DNA of 64,000 bases, taken from positions 1 through 64,000 of IMG/VR virus record IMGVR_UViG_3300020581_000008; one strand, written 5' to 3'. Numbering within the stretch: the first letter of the stretch is position 1; each line of letters opens with the position of its first letter. This DNA is from a virus. Position numbers and translations under genes: made by a program. Under the pieces are notes generated by a model. It had not been told where the DNA came from. It searched no databases and saw only the letters and a program-made list of their open reading frames with translations. Below are positions 46,195 through 57,271 of this stretch, one piece after another.

Positions 46195-49100
46195 TAGCGA
46201 GAGCTTGCTCATCAGCGTGGACCCCGGAGGAGTTGTATCCGGGGTCCGTGTCGCGGCTGCATCACTCGATCAGCTCAAGGCCAGTGCTGCATCTGCCCTA
46301 ACGGGCGTTTCGGGCGTCACACAAGCGGCAGGCGCCTTTACGGGCGCGGCCAGCGGCATGGCGCAGGCCGCCGGGACCGTCACAGTCGCACTCCGTACGC
46401 AGTCCGGGGCCATAAGCCAGATAGCGGCCCAGCAAGCCGTCATGGCGCAAGCCACGCAGGCGCTCGCCACAAAGTATGCCGGCGCGACGGGCGACATGGC
46501 GGCTGCCACAACCGAATGGAAAGCAAAAGTGCAGGAGGTCTATACCTACCTGCTGACCGGCAAGGAGGCGTTCGGCAGTTGGGCCACTGCCGGCGTCACG
46601 TCGTACCGCGAGGTCATCGACGCGGTTGCGGAAGTGGAGACATCGCTTGGGCTGCTGATGCTGACGCAGGGCACCTACACCACAACTGCCGCCACCGCCA
46701 CGAGCGCGACGATTACCGAAGCAGCCGCGATGGATGCCCTTGCGGCTGCGATCGTCCAGGTACGGGAGGCGCAGGCCGCGACGGCCGGCACAGGCGCCGT
46801 AGCGGGCGCCACGCAGGCCACGACGGGCGTCGTAAACGTGACGGCGATCGAAGCAGAGGCAGCGGCGCGCGGTGCTGACACAACGGCGCTCAATGCCGAG
46901 GCCGCTGCCGCAGCACGCCTCGATGCCGTACTGACAGATCTCGCCGGCAAAACGACAGCCGCCAGCTTGCGCGTGATGGTAGCGGGCGATGCCCCTGCGC
47001 TCGCGTTGGTGAATGCGGAGCTAGAACAGCGCGACGCGCTGATCGCTGCCGGCGCCGCGATGTACAGCAAGGAAGGCGAATTTATCATCCTGAACGAGGC
47101 TGGCGCTGCCGCTGTGCGTACGCAGGTCGTGGCGCTACAGGAACAGCAGGCTGCGCTTGCGGCTGTAAACGCCGAACAGGCCGAAACCGCCGGTGCCTTG
47201 GGCAACATCGAGGCGATCGGTGCCCGAATGGTGATCCGCATGGTGCTAATGGGCATCGTGCTGGCGCTCGGTGCAGTCGTCACGAAGAGCGTCGAGGCGG
47301 CCACAGCCTTCGAAAACAGCATGACGCGGTTGCAGACGCTCGTGGGTGTCTCTAAAACTGAAGCCGACAGCTATCGCGGCGCGATGGCTGATATCGCCGT
47401 CTCAACAGGCCAGACGGCAGACGAGAACGCCAAGGCGATGTTTGCCATTACGTCCGAGGGCATGCGCGGGCAGAGTGCGCTCGACCTGCTTAAGGCGAGC
47501 GCCGAAGGCGCGGCCGTTGGGTTGGGCGATCAGACGGTCGTGGCGCGGACAGCCGCTGCCGCGATTGAGGCGTATGGTGCGCAAAACCTGTCCGCAAAGG
47601 AAGCGATCGGCGGCCTGATCCTTGCGGCGCGCGAGGGTAACACTACAGTCGAGTCTATTGCGTCAGCCTTCGGCCGCGTTTTGGGTGTTGCGGCGGCCGT
47701 CCATGTCGGCTTCGATGACGTCATCTCCTCGATCGCATCCTTCACACGGATGGGGGTGAGCGCGCAAGAAGCCGCCACCGGCCTGCGTAGCACTATCCAA
47801 GCACTCGAACTACGGAACACGAAGGGCGCCAACGATGCGCTCAAGACAATCGGCATGTCGGTGGCATCGCTCCGCGAGGAGATCCAAAGCAAGGGCCTAG
47901 CAGCATCGCTCGTGGATATCGTGGCTAAATTCAACGCCGCAGGTAGTGGCGCCGAGGCGATGGCCAAAATCATCCCCAACATTCGCGGCTTGGCAGAGGT
48001 GCTTTCCAACGCCAACAGCCAAGCGACAGCGTATGTTGGCATCTCTGAGCGCGTACATGCAGAGATGGGCACAGCGCTCGACGACGCTAACAAGATAGCG
48101 GAACAAAACCCGGCCAATGTCTTCCGGCAGATGACGGCAGCGGTAGGCGTGGCAGCAATCGCGATCGCAAGCGGCCTGCTCCCGCAACTTGTAGGGGTGG
48201 CGAATGCGATCAAGGAGGCCGCCACCTCGGGCGACTTACAAAAGTGGGCATCGGTAGCGGCTACCGCGTTCGGCGGCGTGGTGGAAATCGGCAAGGTGCT
48301 GGCCGCGATACTGGCTAACCTGCCGTTTCTGATCACAGCTTATGCCGGCTCGCTCGCCATAGCCGCCGCCGCAGAAACCAGCGTTGCCGATGCTGGGGCC
48401 TTTGTTGCACTCCGGCTTGAGGCGATCGGCGCTGCCATCGCGGCCAACCCGGTCGGCGCTGCCGCGGCGGCATTTGTGTTGCTCGCGCTGGCCATGAACC
48501 GCGTGGCTGTCGAATCGATAGCCGATTCAAACGCCTTTTTGGACGAAACTGCCCGCATGGCTGCACAGGAGCCGGTGCTCGCTCGCCTACGCCAGGGGTA
48601 TGACGTATTGACAAAGTCGATCCGTGACCAGGGTGATGCACTGCGCGAAAACCGCGACAAGGGCACCGTGACGGCTGTGCCGGCCAGCACGCCAAGCGGT
48701 TCTGTTACGCCAGGTTTTGGTGCCCAAGCGTCCACTAGCGCTAACTCATTCCTGGGGCAGATGGATGCAATCAACAAGGCGTACCAAGTACAGGTGCAGG
48801 CGGCCGGGCAGGATAAGACGGCCGTTGCGGCTGCCGATGCTGAGCGGACACACGAGATCACAAATCTACAGGTGAGCACGCAGGCGTTTCTTGACCACGC
48901 CCGCGCTGTGCTAACCGACCGCGATGCTGCGCTCAAGGATCAGATCGCCAACCGCGATCTCGTGGCGGAGCAACTACGCCAAGCGCAACAGCGCCCGACG
49001 GTTAGAATCGGGGGCGCCGACCCCATCACGGTACGTAACCCGGCGATTGACCAGAATGCGGCCGCGCTACAAAACCTCAATAACCAGATTAAGACCAACA

Positions 49101-52100
49101 CGACGCAGCTTGCGAACGACAAGGCGGGTCTCGATGCACAGCAGGCGGCGCTCAACAAGAGCAAGGTAGCGGCACAGCAAACCGGCACAGCACACCAAGA
49201 TCTTGCTAAGGGCGTTCAGTCGGCCATCACGGCGATCAAGGATCAGATCGCCCTACAGGCTGTGGAAGCGGCCGATGCAGCGAAGGTAGCCCAGGCCGAG
49301 CTTGGCGGCGCCGAAGCCGTGCGCCAAGCCAGCATTGCGGCCGCTGCTGACAAGCAGATCCGCGAGGATGTCAACAAGCTGGTCAAGGCCGGCATGTCGG
49401 ATAAGGCAGCCGAAACGCTTGTAGAAAAAACCTACGGCGACCAGATCAGAAAAAATGCTACCGATCTTTCCAACGCGGCGCAAGAAAAGGCGCGGGATGC
49501 AGCGATCTACCAGCAGGGCAAGACGCTTGCCGAAGCCGAGGCGGTAGCGCAAGCAAAGGTTGCGGATGCTGCCAACGGCAACACATTCGCGAGCCAGCAG
49601 TTGACGGCGCAGTACCGCACAGAGCAAGAGATCGAACGCCTTTTTCCCAATATCCACTCGGCTGATGCCGAGGCGTTCAGCGCGAAGCAAGCCGCTATCG
49701 AAAACGCGCGGGTAGCGGGGGAAAAAGACAGCGCCGCCATGAAGGTGCAGGTGGAGGATTCTACCAAGCTCCGCGAGGCGGAAGCGGCGCTCAAGGACGC
49801 GATCGGCAACACTACGGCCAACAGCAAGGAGTTGGCGATCCAGCTTGAAGCAGAAAAGCGCATCAAGGAGCAGGGGGCGGCGGGCGACGCCGTAAAGGTT
49901 GCGGCAATCACAGCCGAGGTGCGCAGCACGCGCGACAGTGTTGATGCAGACAAAAACAAGATCGAAGTGCTGAAAGATCTCGCCAAATACACAGATGACG
50001 AGGTGAAAGCGGAAGCCAAGGTACAGGATCTAGCTACGCGGCTGGGCATCGAGCGGCAGATGTCGCCTGCACTCGCTGCGATCGTTGCGCAATACAAGGA
50101 GCTGCGCACCGCATCCGAGGCTGTCAAGACGGAGGAGTTGGTCCAGATCGAGATCGCTAAAAAGAAGATCGATCTTAACGCCACGGGCGCGGCAGCGGCT
50201 ATTGCCCAGATCCGCGCCGAGGTGATCGAGCGCGAAAAGACTCTCGATACGCTCGGCAAACAAGAGGAGGCACTCAAGCAGCTTGCCGATACCGAAAAGA
50301 GCGCGTCCGCGACGTTTGGTAGTGATCTCAAGAAGAGCGGCGAGGATGCCGTAGTCGCATGGTTAACCGGCACGCAGGTCAGTTTCAAGAACCTGCTTGT
50401 CCAGATGGATAAGGATTTTGCCGATTGGTTGTTAAAGGCCGGCGAGCGGGCGCTACAGGAGAATCTCGCACAAAAGGCGCTCGGCAACCTCGATTCCACC
50501 TTTGGGGGCGGTGGCCTGCCGGGGCAGATCTCAGTAGCATTTTCAGGCTTGGATGCCGCAGCACAAAAAATAGCGCGGGCTGGCGACACGATGGCCGGAG
50601 CGGGGACCGTGCTTAGGGATTCCGCCGATATACATACGGCTGCCGCCGCTACGCAAACCGGCGCCGCCGCTACCCAGACGACGGCGGCCGTTGCCCACGG
50701 CGCCGCCGCTACGACGCAGGGCGCAGCGGCTGCCACAAATGTGGGGGCGGCGGCCACCCATGTTGTAGCTGCCGGGACGCAAGTTGGTGCGGCAGGTACG
50801 CAGGTGGGGGCAGGCACAACGCAAGTAGGGGCGAGCAGCACGCAGACGGGCGCCGCCGCCACCCAGTCCGTCGCGGCCGACACACAAGTGGCGGCGGCAA
50901 ATGAGAATGCGGCCAGCGGCGCAGGCAATGCGGCCGGTGGGGGCGGCGGGCTCTTCGGGAACATCGGCAGTTGGTTTAGCGGGCTCGGTGCCGGCGCCAT
51001 CGTGGGGTTGATCGGGGCGGCTGTAGTAATAGGCGCAGCGCTGATCGATTCACACCAGGTTGACGCTTGGCGCGCACGCCAATATTCCACGGAAGCCAAC
51101 GTCAGCCTTACGTCTGGGCCGCAGTATAGCGCCACCGGCCACCTCCTCTCGGATTTCCCTGCCGGCGCTGTCAACCTTGGCATCGGCAACATGGATGCGA
51201 CGGGGCAGAAGTTCTCCGAGGCACTGCAATCATTTTTCATGAAGTTTGAACAAGCTACCGGCAGCATCTTGACGCAACTGCCCCATATCGAATTGCAGAT
51301 CAAGGCCGACGGCAAGGATTATGCCGTCGTGGTCGCTGGCCAAGTCATTGGGTTCTTCCAGGACGTGGCGTCGGCCACAAATGCGGCTATCATTGCTGGC
51401 CTCAAGGCGGGTAATTGGAAAAACCTGCCGCAGATCATCCAAGATTACATAACGAGCGCGACATCCCCCACGGGAAACCAGCCGGCAGGCGTTGACCCGA
51501 ATGTCGTCCTGCAAAATGCCACGACACTGAAGACCATTATGGACAACTATGCGCTTGCCCTCCAGGGGGCTGGCGCGGCGGTGTCCACTACGATGCAGGG
51601 CTTCATCGATGAAGCCGACAAGATGCGCCAAGCCGTGCTGAGCATGCACCTGTCGGCACAAGACACCGCAACGATGCTTAGCCAGATCGACGCCACGTTG
51701 GCGATCAACATACAGGCCGAGCGCGATGCGCTTACAGGGCATAAAGAGTCGAATGCCCAGATGCAGGCGGAGGAGGCCGCGGCTTTCAACGCCAAGAAGG
51801 CTATCGCGGTGGCCCAGGTTCTAATCGATGAACAGACCATCCTCAATATGATTGCCACGGCGGACGCAACGGCCGGCTTTGGGAATGCGATCGGCGGTGT
51901 AGGTGCTGGCATCGCCAGGACGGCCGAGGGGATGCTCAAGATCGTCGGAGTCGTTACGGGCGGCAGCCAAGCCTTGGTTGACGCTTACAACCAACTGGTG
52001 GCCGTAGAGCAGCAGCTCCAAAAGATACCCGACCTTAAGCCCGGCGATGTCAAGATCCCGGGCGGCAGCAGTTCCGGGGCCAGCAACGCGCAACAGCTTG

Positions 52101-53962
52101 CGGACATTTTTAAGCAATTTGATGAGCGCAATCTCGGGGCCTACGGCAAGTCCCTCGCCGCGATCAACAAGACTTGGGACGACGCCGAGAAGCTCGCAGG
52201 CAAGAACCATGCGGCGCTCGAAAAAATCAACAAGGACCGCGCCATAGAGATCGCAGAGCTAAACGCACAGAGCCGTGCGGATATTTTTACTAAGGTGCGC
52301 GACTTCACGATGAACGGCAACGATAGCGTTGCGAAGCAAATGGACCAGGTTGGCGATAGCGCCAATACGCTGATCGCCTCGCTGCGCGAGCTGTGGAAGG
52401 CGGGTGTTATCACAACCCAAGAGCTACACCAAAATGCCAACGCTGTCCGCGCAGCCGCAAAGGCGCAGCAGGCGGCGCTCCTCGCGGCCTTTGAAAAAAC
52501 CGTCAGCGATTTTATCAATGCGGGTAGCGGCAAAGCGTTCGCCGTTACGAGCGCTGTCGATGCCGTGGGGGACAGCGCTGACAAGCTGATCGCGAGCCTT
52601 ACGGCGCTTGCACAGTCTGGCTACATCACGGCACAGCAGCTTGCGGACCAGTCCGCCGCCATCCGGCAAGCCGAGTTGCGGCAGCAGCAGGATATCGTCA
52701 CGAATGCGGGTAACCAGTTGCTCCAAGAGCTTTACGGCTATCTGAAGGACGATAAGGATGCCGCGAAACTCAAGTATGACCTCACGGTAGCGGATCTCCA
52801 AATGCGGCGCGCGGAACTGGAAATCGAGCTGACGACGCTCAATATGTCGAAGAGCATTTTGGCAGAGCTGGACCCGCTCATCGCAAAGGTGATCGCTGGC
52901 GGCCCAGCGCTCTTCGAAACAAATAGCAGCACCAACGCGGCAGCGGCGAGTAGCGCGACAGCCCTGTCAAACGCGCTCGATAGCGCCGTCACGTCGCTTA
53001 AGGAATTCCGCGACAGCTTGGGGCTCGACACCGCGCTGTCACCCTACACGCCGATGCAGCAATTCCAGATGGCGCAGGCCACCTATCAGCAGACTGCGCA
53101 GTTGGCGCTTACCGGAAATGCCCAAGCGATTCAGCAGCTCTCGACCGATGCGAAACAATATCTCACTGCCGCGCGCGCTTATCTGGGGAGCACCGAGGGT
53201 TATACAGAGATTTTCGACGCCGTGATGGCGTTGCTCAACAACATCCTGGCGGCGTTCCCCCCCGCTAGCACTACGGGCAACCAGCCGGCGGGACAGTTGA
53301 CCGGGCCGGCCGGCCAGCCGCCGGATTACGTACTGGCATACGGCCCGAATGGTCAAACGGTACTCGTGCCGCCTGGCGCTGCCCTTGGCCCCGGGTGGAG
53401 TTTTGATCCGCAGCCACCCCCGCCGCCGGGCGGAGGCCCGAACATCGGCGGCGATCCGACGCACGGCCATGGCCCCGTGCCACCACCTAGTGGCGTGACG
53501 CCCCCCCCACCTGATCCGGCGGCGGCACTACAGACTCTGGCTGACAATGCAACTACGGCCGCTGCGAATCTCGGGGCACTCGCCACCGGCTTCACTACGC
53601 TCGCGCAGGCACTTGCCGCAATGGCGGCGTCATTGCACGGACATGTGCCGGGCTTTGCGCTGGGAGGCGTTGTGTCGGGTGACCAGTTGGTGCGGGTAGG
53701 TGAGGGTGGGCCGGAGGCAATTATCCCGCTGGCGGGCGGCAGGGCCGTGCCTGTGCGGATTCAGGGCGGCGGCGCGCCAGCGGCCAGTAGTGACACCGGT
53801 GCGGTTGCAGCAGAAATCAGGGCGCTGCACGGCACGCTGATGACCGGTATCGTGCGGCTTGAGAAGGCGATTCTGAGCCAAGCTAGAGAGAACGCCACCA
53901 CAAAGACTGCCGCGCAGCGCGCCAGCTCGCTTGTGCTTGTGGGGCGCCAAGTGAAGCAATGA
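46187..53962 (+). CDS. tail tape measure protein
   Basis: Encodes 2591 aa. Residues ~370-520 match the TP901-like tape measure core (FENSMTRLQTLVGVSKTEAD, AMFAITSEGM, LILAAREGNTTVESIASAFG). Hydrophobic stretches at ~345-368 and ~1600-1622, a Thr/Ala heptad-like repeat at ~1485-1571, and two related repeats near 2045 and 2125 (GDSANTLIASLRELW / GDSADKLIASLTALA) follow. The C-terminal GGVVSGDQLVRVGEGGPEAI is a typical tape measure end. At about 0.15 nm per residue this predicts a tail near 390 nm. Confidence 0.95.
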   Translation: MADSESLLISVDPGGVVSGVRVAAASLDQLKASAASALTGVSGVTQAAGAFTGAASGMAQAAGTVTVALRTQSGAISQIAAQQAVMAQATQALATKYAGATGDMAAATTEWKAKVQEVYTYLLTGKEAFGSWATAGVTSYREVIDAVAEVETSLGLLMLTQGTYTTTAATATSATITEAAAMDALAAAIVQVREAQAATAGTGAVAGATQATTGVVNVTAIEAEAAARGADTTALNAEAAAAARLDAVLTDLAGKTTAASLRVMVAGDAPALALVNAELEQRDALIAAGAAMYSKEGEFIILNEAGAAAVRTQVVALQEQQAALAAVNAEQAETAGALGNIEAIGARMVIRMVLMGIVLALGAVVTKSVEAATAFENSMTRLQTLVGVSKTEADSYRGAMADIAVSTGQTADENAKAMFAITSEGMRGQSALDLLKASAEGAAVGLGDQTVVARTAAAAIEAYGAQNLSAKEAIGGLILAAREGNTTVESIASAFGRVLGVAAAVHVGFDDVISSIASFTRMGVSAQEAATGLRSTIQALELRNTKGANDALKTIGMSVASLREEIQSKGLAASLVDIVAKFNAAGSGAEAMAKIIPNIRGLAEVLSNANSQATAYVGISERVHAEMGTALDDANKIAEQNPANVFRQMTAAVGVAAIAIASGLLPQLVGVANAIKEAATSGDLQKWASVAATAFGGVVEIGKVLAAILANLPFLITAYAGSLAIAAAAETSVADAGAFVALRLEAIGAAIAANPVGAAAAAFVLLALAMNRVAVESIADSNAFLDETARMAAQEPVLARLRQGYDVLTKSIRDQGDALRENRDKGTVTAVPASTPSGSVTPGFGAQASTSANSFLGQMDAINKAYQVQVQAAGQDKTAVAAADAERTHEITNLQVSTQAFLDHARAVLTDRDAALKDQIANRDLVAEQLRQAQQRPTVRIGGADPITVRNPAIDQNAAALQNLNNQIKTNTTQLANDKAGLDAQQAALNKSKVAAQQTGTAHQDLAKGVQSAITAIKDQIALQAVEAADAAKVAQAELGGAEAVRQASIAAAADKQIREDVNKLVKAGMSDKAAETLVEKTYGDQIRKNATDLSNAAQEKARDAAIYQQGKTLAEAEAVAQAKVADAANGNTFASQQLTAQYRTEQEIERLFPNIHSADAEAFSAKQAAIENARVAGEKDSAAMKVQVEDSTKLREAEAALKDAIGNTTANSKELAIQLEAEKRIKEQGAAGDAVKVAAITAEVRSTRDSVDADKNKIEVLKDLAKYTDDEVKAEAKVQDLATRLGIERQMSPALAAIVAQYKELRTASEAVKTEELVQIEIAKKKIDLNATGAAAAIAQIRAEVIEREKTLDTLGKQEEALKQLADTEKSASATFGSDLKKSGEDAVVAWLTGTQVSFKNLLVQMDKDFADWLLKAGERALQENLAQKALGNLDSTFGGGGLPGQISVAFSGLDAAAQKIARAGDTMAGAGTVLRDSADIHTAAAATQTGAAATQTTAAVAHGAAATTQGAAAATNVGAAATHVVAAGTQVGAAGTQVGAGTTQVGASSTQTGAAATQSVAADTQVAAANENAASGAGNAAGGGGGLFGNIGSWFSGLGAGAIVGLIGAAVVIGAALIDSHQVDAWRARQYSTEANVSLTSGPQYSATGHLLSDFPAGAVNLGIGNMDATGQKFSEALQSFFMKFEQATGSILTQLPHIELQIKADGKDYAVVVAGQVIGFFQDVASATNAAIIAGLKAGNWKNLPQIIQDYITSATSPTGNQPAGVDPNVVLQNATTLKTIMDNYALALQGAGAAVSTTMQGFIDEADKMRQAVLSMHLSAQDTATMLSQIDATLAINIQAERDALTGHKESNAQMQAEEAAAFNAKKAIAVAQVLIDEQTILNMIATADATAGFGNAIGGVGAGIARTAEGMLKIVGVVTGGSQALVDAYNQLVAVEQQLQKIPDLKPGDVKIPGGSSSGASNAQQLADIFKQFDERNLGAYGKSLAAINKTWDDAEKLAGKNHAALEKINKDRAIEIAELNAQSRADIFTKVRDFTMNGNDSVAKQMDQVGDSANTLIASLRELWKAGVITTQELHQNANAVRAAAKAQQAALLAAFEKTVSDFINAGSGKAFAVTSAVDAVGDSADKLIASLTALAQSGYITAQQLADQSAAIRQAELRQQQDIVTNAGNQLLQELYGYLKDDKDAAKLKYDLTVADLQMRRAELEIELTTLNMSKSILAELDPLIAKVIAGGPALFETNSSTNAAAASSATALSNALDSAVTSLKEFRDSLGLDTALSPYTPMQQFQMAQATYQQTAQLALTGNAQAIQQLSTDAKQYLTAARAYLGSTEGYTEIFDAVMALLNNILAAFPPASTTGNQPAGQLTGPAGQPPDYVLAYGPNGQTVLVPPGAALGPGWSFDPQPPPPPGGGPNIGGDPTHGHGPVPPPSGVTPPPPDPAAALQTLADNATTAAANLGALATGFTTLAQALAAMAASLHGHVPGFALGGVVSGDQLVRVGEGGPEAIIPLAGGRAVPVRIQGGGAPAASSDTGAVAAEIRALHGTLMTGIVRLEKAILSQARENATTKTAAQRASSLVLVGRQVKQ

Positions 53963-56900
53963 GCGCCTATACGGACTTGCTGGCCGATGCGGACGCGCAG
54001 CTTGCGCTCCTTGTGGTGGTGTCGGGGCTCAACGCGCAATCCGGCCTCGTGGAGACGTACTACTTCTGCGACCAGGGGACGGCCAATACACCCGCGAGCG
54101 GCTTCATCACGGAGCCAACCGATACGCCGGCCAACCAGATCTTCGAACCGCGAATCATCTCGGCGCTATCGATCGACGCGTCTGTCGCGCAAAAGGACCA
54201 GTTTGGGGGCGAGAGCTTTCCCGCCTATGGCCCGTGGCAGTTTGACAACACGGATGGCGGCAGCGCAACGCTCACGTCCCTCGTGGTTAGCGGCAATATC
54301 GCAACGGCTGCGTGTGCAAACCCGCACCCGTGGGGCAACGGCGCCCTAATCTCGATCCGCGGTGCGGCAAGCGCCGTCTACAACGTCACGCGGCAGCCCG
54401 TCACGGTGCCGGACGGCCCAGCGCCCACCACGTTTAGCTTTCCACTCGTGACGGCCAACGCCACGGTCAGCGGGCCGCTTACCGCCACAAGCGGCCTCGA
54501 CAATTGGCGGACGCTTTCGTTTGATGGGCAGTTGCTCATCGCGTACATCGTCGGCACGCGCTTTAACGGTACGGTTGTGGGTTGGGCGCAGGCAGGCGTC
54601 CCGTTTACCGGTACGGTGGCGGGTGACGCACTGGTGGACGAGCAGAAAGCCACCCTGAATGCGCGTGACCTATCGGCGTATCTTTCGCGCGACGTGCAGA
54701 CCCACCTCTACCGCGGCATGTCGAATTGCCTTGCGCTGGATGGCGCCACGCAGTATGCCGTCCTGACGAGTTTCGCAAGCAGCGCCGAAAAGACGTACGA
54801 GTGCTGGTTCCGCTGCAAGGGCAACAACGGCGCGGCCAACACCCAGACGGTTGCGTTTCAGGGGGTGCAGACCGGCGCGAATAACGAGGACTGGCACATT
54901 CAGATCGACACCGCGGGGCACGTTGGGTTTGTGGTATACAACGGGGGCGCCAGCAGCGTGGCCGTGACGGCAAGCACCGCAGACTACCGCGACGGAAAAT
55001 GGCACCACGCGGCTTTGGCCATCACGACGGCTGGCGCGCTGATGTCAGCCTATTTGGACGGCGTGCTGGTCGGCACCGCGACACCGGGTGCCTTCACGGT
55101 GCGTACCGGGAACCTCGTGGCGGGTGTCGGCACGGGTGGCAACTATTTCTACGGCGAGATCGACGAGATCCGGTTCTGGTCCGTCGCGTTGGGGCAGCTT
55201 GAGATCCAGCAAAACATGGCACGCGAGCGCGTAGCGGACAGCCGCATGCGCGGCTATTGGCGTTGTAACGACAACATCAATAACTCGCTCTTTGACGCCA
55301 GCAACAACGGGCTCACCGGCAGGCTCACGGGCAACGTTGCGAACAATATGTGGACGTGGTCGGGCGAAGGTTACCCCGACATTGCGGGCCAGCAGAAGCC
55401 CTTTGCCGTAGGGCCAATTGCAGAATTTTCCCCTACGCTCGTGGACCCCGGCAGGCTTATCTACCAGGCCCATGACGGCGCCATCCTTGGTGTCCCGTGG
55501 GTTTGGGACAAGACGGGGCCGCTCACGCCGGCTGTGAGTTGGCAGATACTAGACGCGGCGCGCGGCTTTCTCCAATTGCTCGTCGCGCCGCAAGGTAAGA
55601 TCTCATGCAGCGTCCAGCCGGCTACGAACATCTTTGGTAGTTGCCTGAGCTTTGACGGCGCTACGGGCTTTGCGAGTGCCACCTCGATGCCGTGCCCTGC
55701 CGGCAGCATGTCGCTCGAGGCACTCGTGCGCCTGCGGGCGATGAACGCGGCAAACGTAAAGATCGCTACCTTTTCGGCAAGTGGCGGCGTTGCGGCCGGG
55801 TTGCGGCAAGTGCAGTTTATGGCTGCTGGCCTAGCGCAGTTTAGCGTCCGGAACGACGCTGGCACTGCCTATAGCGCGACAGCTGCCGTGCCGGCAACAC
55901 CAGGCTTGTGGTATTGGGTGGCGGGCGTGCTGGACGTACCGAACTTGCTGTTGACTCTCTATGTCAACGGCATTTCTGTCGCCACTGCCGCTGTGACAGG
56001 CACATTCAACACCGTGCTGTCCAACTTTTACATCGGGCGCCGCGATGATGCTGCGCAATACTTCCCTGGCGAGATCGACGAGGTACGCATCTGGAATGTT
56101 GTGCTCTCGGCCGCGACGATCAACGCCAACATGATGCGCGAATTGGCCGGCAACGAAACAGGCCTCGTGCACTATTGGGACTTTGACGACAACGCCGGCA
56201 CCACAACGGCCGATGAGGTAGCGGGTGGCGCTACCGTGACGCTTGGCGGCCCAGCGGGTGTTGCGGCCTCAAGCACCGCCATCAGTGTGTCGAGCACGGA
56301 CAACAGCTACAACCGTGCGGCGGGTAGTTTCGTGGCGGACGGCTTTACGGTGGGGCAACTGGTGCAGGCTTTTGGTTTCGCCAACGGCGCCAACAACGTG
56401 CAGTCCCGGATCGTGACGGTTGCGGCTGGCAAGATCACGGTCAACGTCTTGCTCACCACCGAGGCGGCTGCCACTGGCCAGACGCTTATCACAGCGGCCG
56501 GCTGCGCATGGGCGCCGTCGCGCTATTCGCGGGCAGACCTCGCGTACTGGCTCGTGACGGCCTCGCCCAATGCGCCGCTCAAGCCGGCGCAGATCGCCCT
56601 CGCGTCTTTCGTGCAGTTCAACATCGACGATAGCAGCGACAACGGCGAGTTGTGCGAGGCAAAGAAGGCGCGCACCTTCCTATCTGTCCTGGACGCGCTC
56701 ATCAATTGGGACGGCTACTACGGCGGTACGCGCGCTGGCCTATTGCAGGTTGCATGCTTCAACCCGCCGACCGGCCTGACGTCAGCTGGCGACTTTGACG
56801 ACAGCGCCATTACGGGCGATCTCGTACCAGTTGCACAGGCGCTCCCGGTCTACGGCGTACAGGTCCAATATGCCCAAAATTGGGCAGTTTCTAGCCCGCA

Positions 56901-57270
56901 AGATATCATCGGGATCATTCAGTCGAACAGCGCGCGGTACAGCTTCGCCACTAACCAATGGCGCACGGCGCCCAGCGGCCAGACGGTGCCGACCAGCACG
57001 TACCCAGATGGCGGCCTGCTGCTCGTCCCCACGACGCTACAGAGCCAAGCCGCGGCCCAAACGCTGTCGGACCGCCTTTACGGTATATACTCCGTACGGC
57101 ATGACTACTACGAGGCGCCGCTAACGATCGTGCCGCTCTCCCTCGATACGGGTGCGGAGATCACCTTGCAGCGCAACCGGCTGGGCCTAGATGGCAAGCG
57201 GTGGTTCCGCCTCGTGGGGTACAAGACGGATGTCGATTTGCGGCAGATGACCGCTAAAGTGTGGGCCTGA
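53959..57270 (+). CDS. tail hub-like protein with two LamG domains
   Basis: Encodes 1103 aa. After a beta-rich N-terminus, two LamG/concanavalin-like domains occur at ~255-430 (LDGATQYAVLTSF, DGKWHHAALAITTAGALMSA, YGEIDEIRFW) and ~555-745 (FDGATGFASATSMP, LTLYVNGISVATAAV, PGEIDEVRIWN). The SSTDNSYNRAAG module (~770-850) is shared with the major tail protein. The C-terminal ~250 residues look like a baseplate hub region. It probably binds host sugars. Overlaps the tape measure end. Confidence 0.75.
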   Translation: MSAYTDLLADADAQLALLVVVSGLNAQSGLVETYYFCDQGTANTPASGFITEPTDTPANQIFEPRIISALSIDASVAQKDQFGGESFPAYGPWQFDNTDGGSATLTSLVVSGNIATAACANPHPWGNGALISIRGAASAVYNVTRQPVTVPDGPAPTTFSFPLVTANATVSGPLTATSGLDNWRTLSFDGQLLIAYIVGTRFNGTVVGWAQAGVPFTGTVAGDALVDEQKATLNARDLSAYLSRDVQTHLYRGMSNCLALDGATQYAVLTSFASSAEKTYECWFRCKGNNGAANTQTVAFQGVQTGANNEDWHIQIDTAGHVGFVVYNGGASSVAVTASTADYRDGKWHHAALAITTAGALMSAYLDGVLVGTATPGAFTVRTGNLVAGVGTGGNYFYGEIDEIRFWSVALGQLEIQQNMARERVADSRMRGYWRCNDNINNSLFDASNNGLTGRLTGNVANNMWTWSGEGYPDIAGQQKPFAVGPIAEFSPTLVDPGRLIYQAHDGAILGVPWVWDKTGPLTPAVSWQILDAARGFLQLLVAPQGKISCSVQPATNIFGSCLSFDGATGFASATSMPCPAGSMSLEALVRLRAMNAANVKIATFSASGGVAAGLRQVQFMAAGLAQFSVRNDAGTAYSATAAVPATPGLWYWVAGVLDVPNLLLTLYVNGISVATAAVTGTFNTVLSNFYIGRRDDAAQYFPGEIDEVRIWNVVLSAATINANMMRELAGNETGLVHYWDFDDNAGTTTADEVAGGATVTLGGPAGVAASSTAISVSSTDNSYNRAAGSFVADGFTVGQLVQAFGFANGANNVQSRIVTVAAGKITVNVLLTTEAAATGQTLITAAGCAWAPSRYSRADLAYWLVTASPNAPLKPAQIALASFVQFNIDDSSDNGELCEAKKARTFLSVLDALINWDGYYGGTRAGLLQVACFNPPTGLTSAGDFDDSAITGDLVPVAQALPVYGVQVQYAQNWAVSSPQDIIGIIQSNSARYSFATNQWRTAPSGQTVPTSTYPDGGLLLVPTTLQSQAAAQTLSDRLYGIYSVRHDYYEAPLTIVPLSLDTGAEITLQRNRLGLDGKRWFRLVGYKTDVDLRQMTAKVWA

Positions 57271-57271
57271 G

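Noticed and set aside
49507-51315. 602-aa minus-strand ORF opposite the tape measure
   Set aside because: Ser/Ala/Cys-rich mirror of the Ala/Thr repeats in the tape measure gene; no ribosome site.
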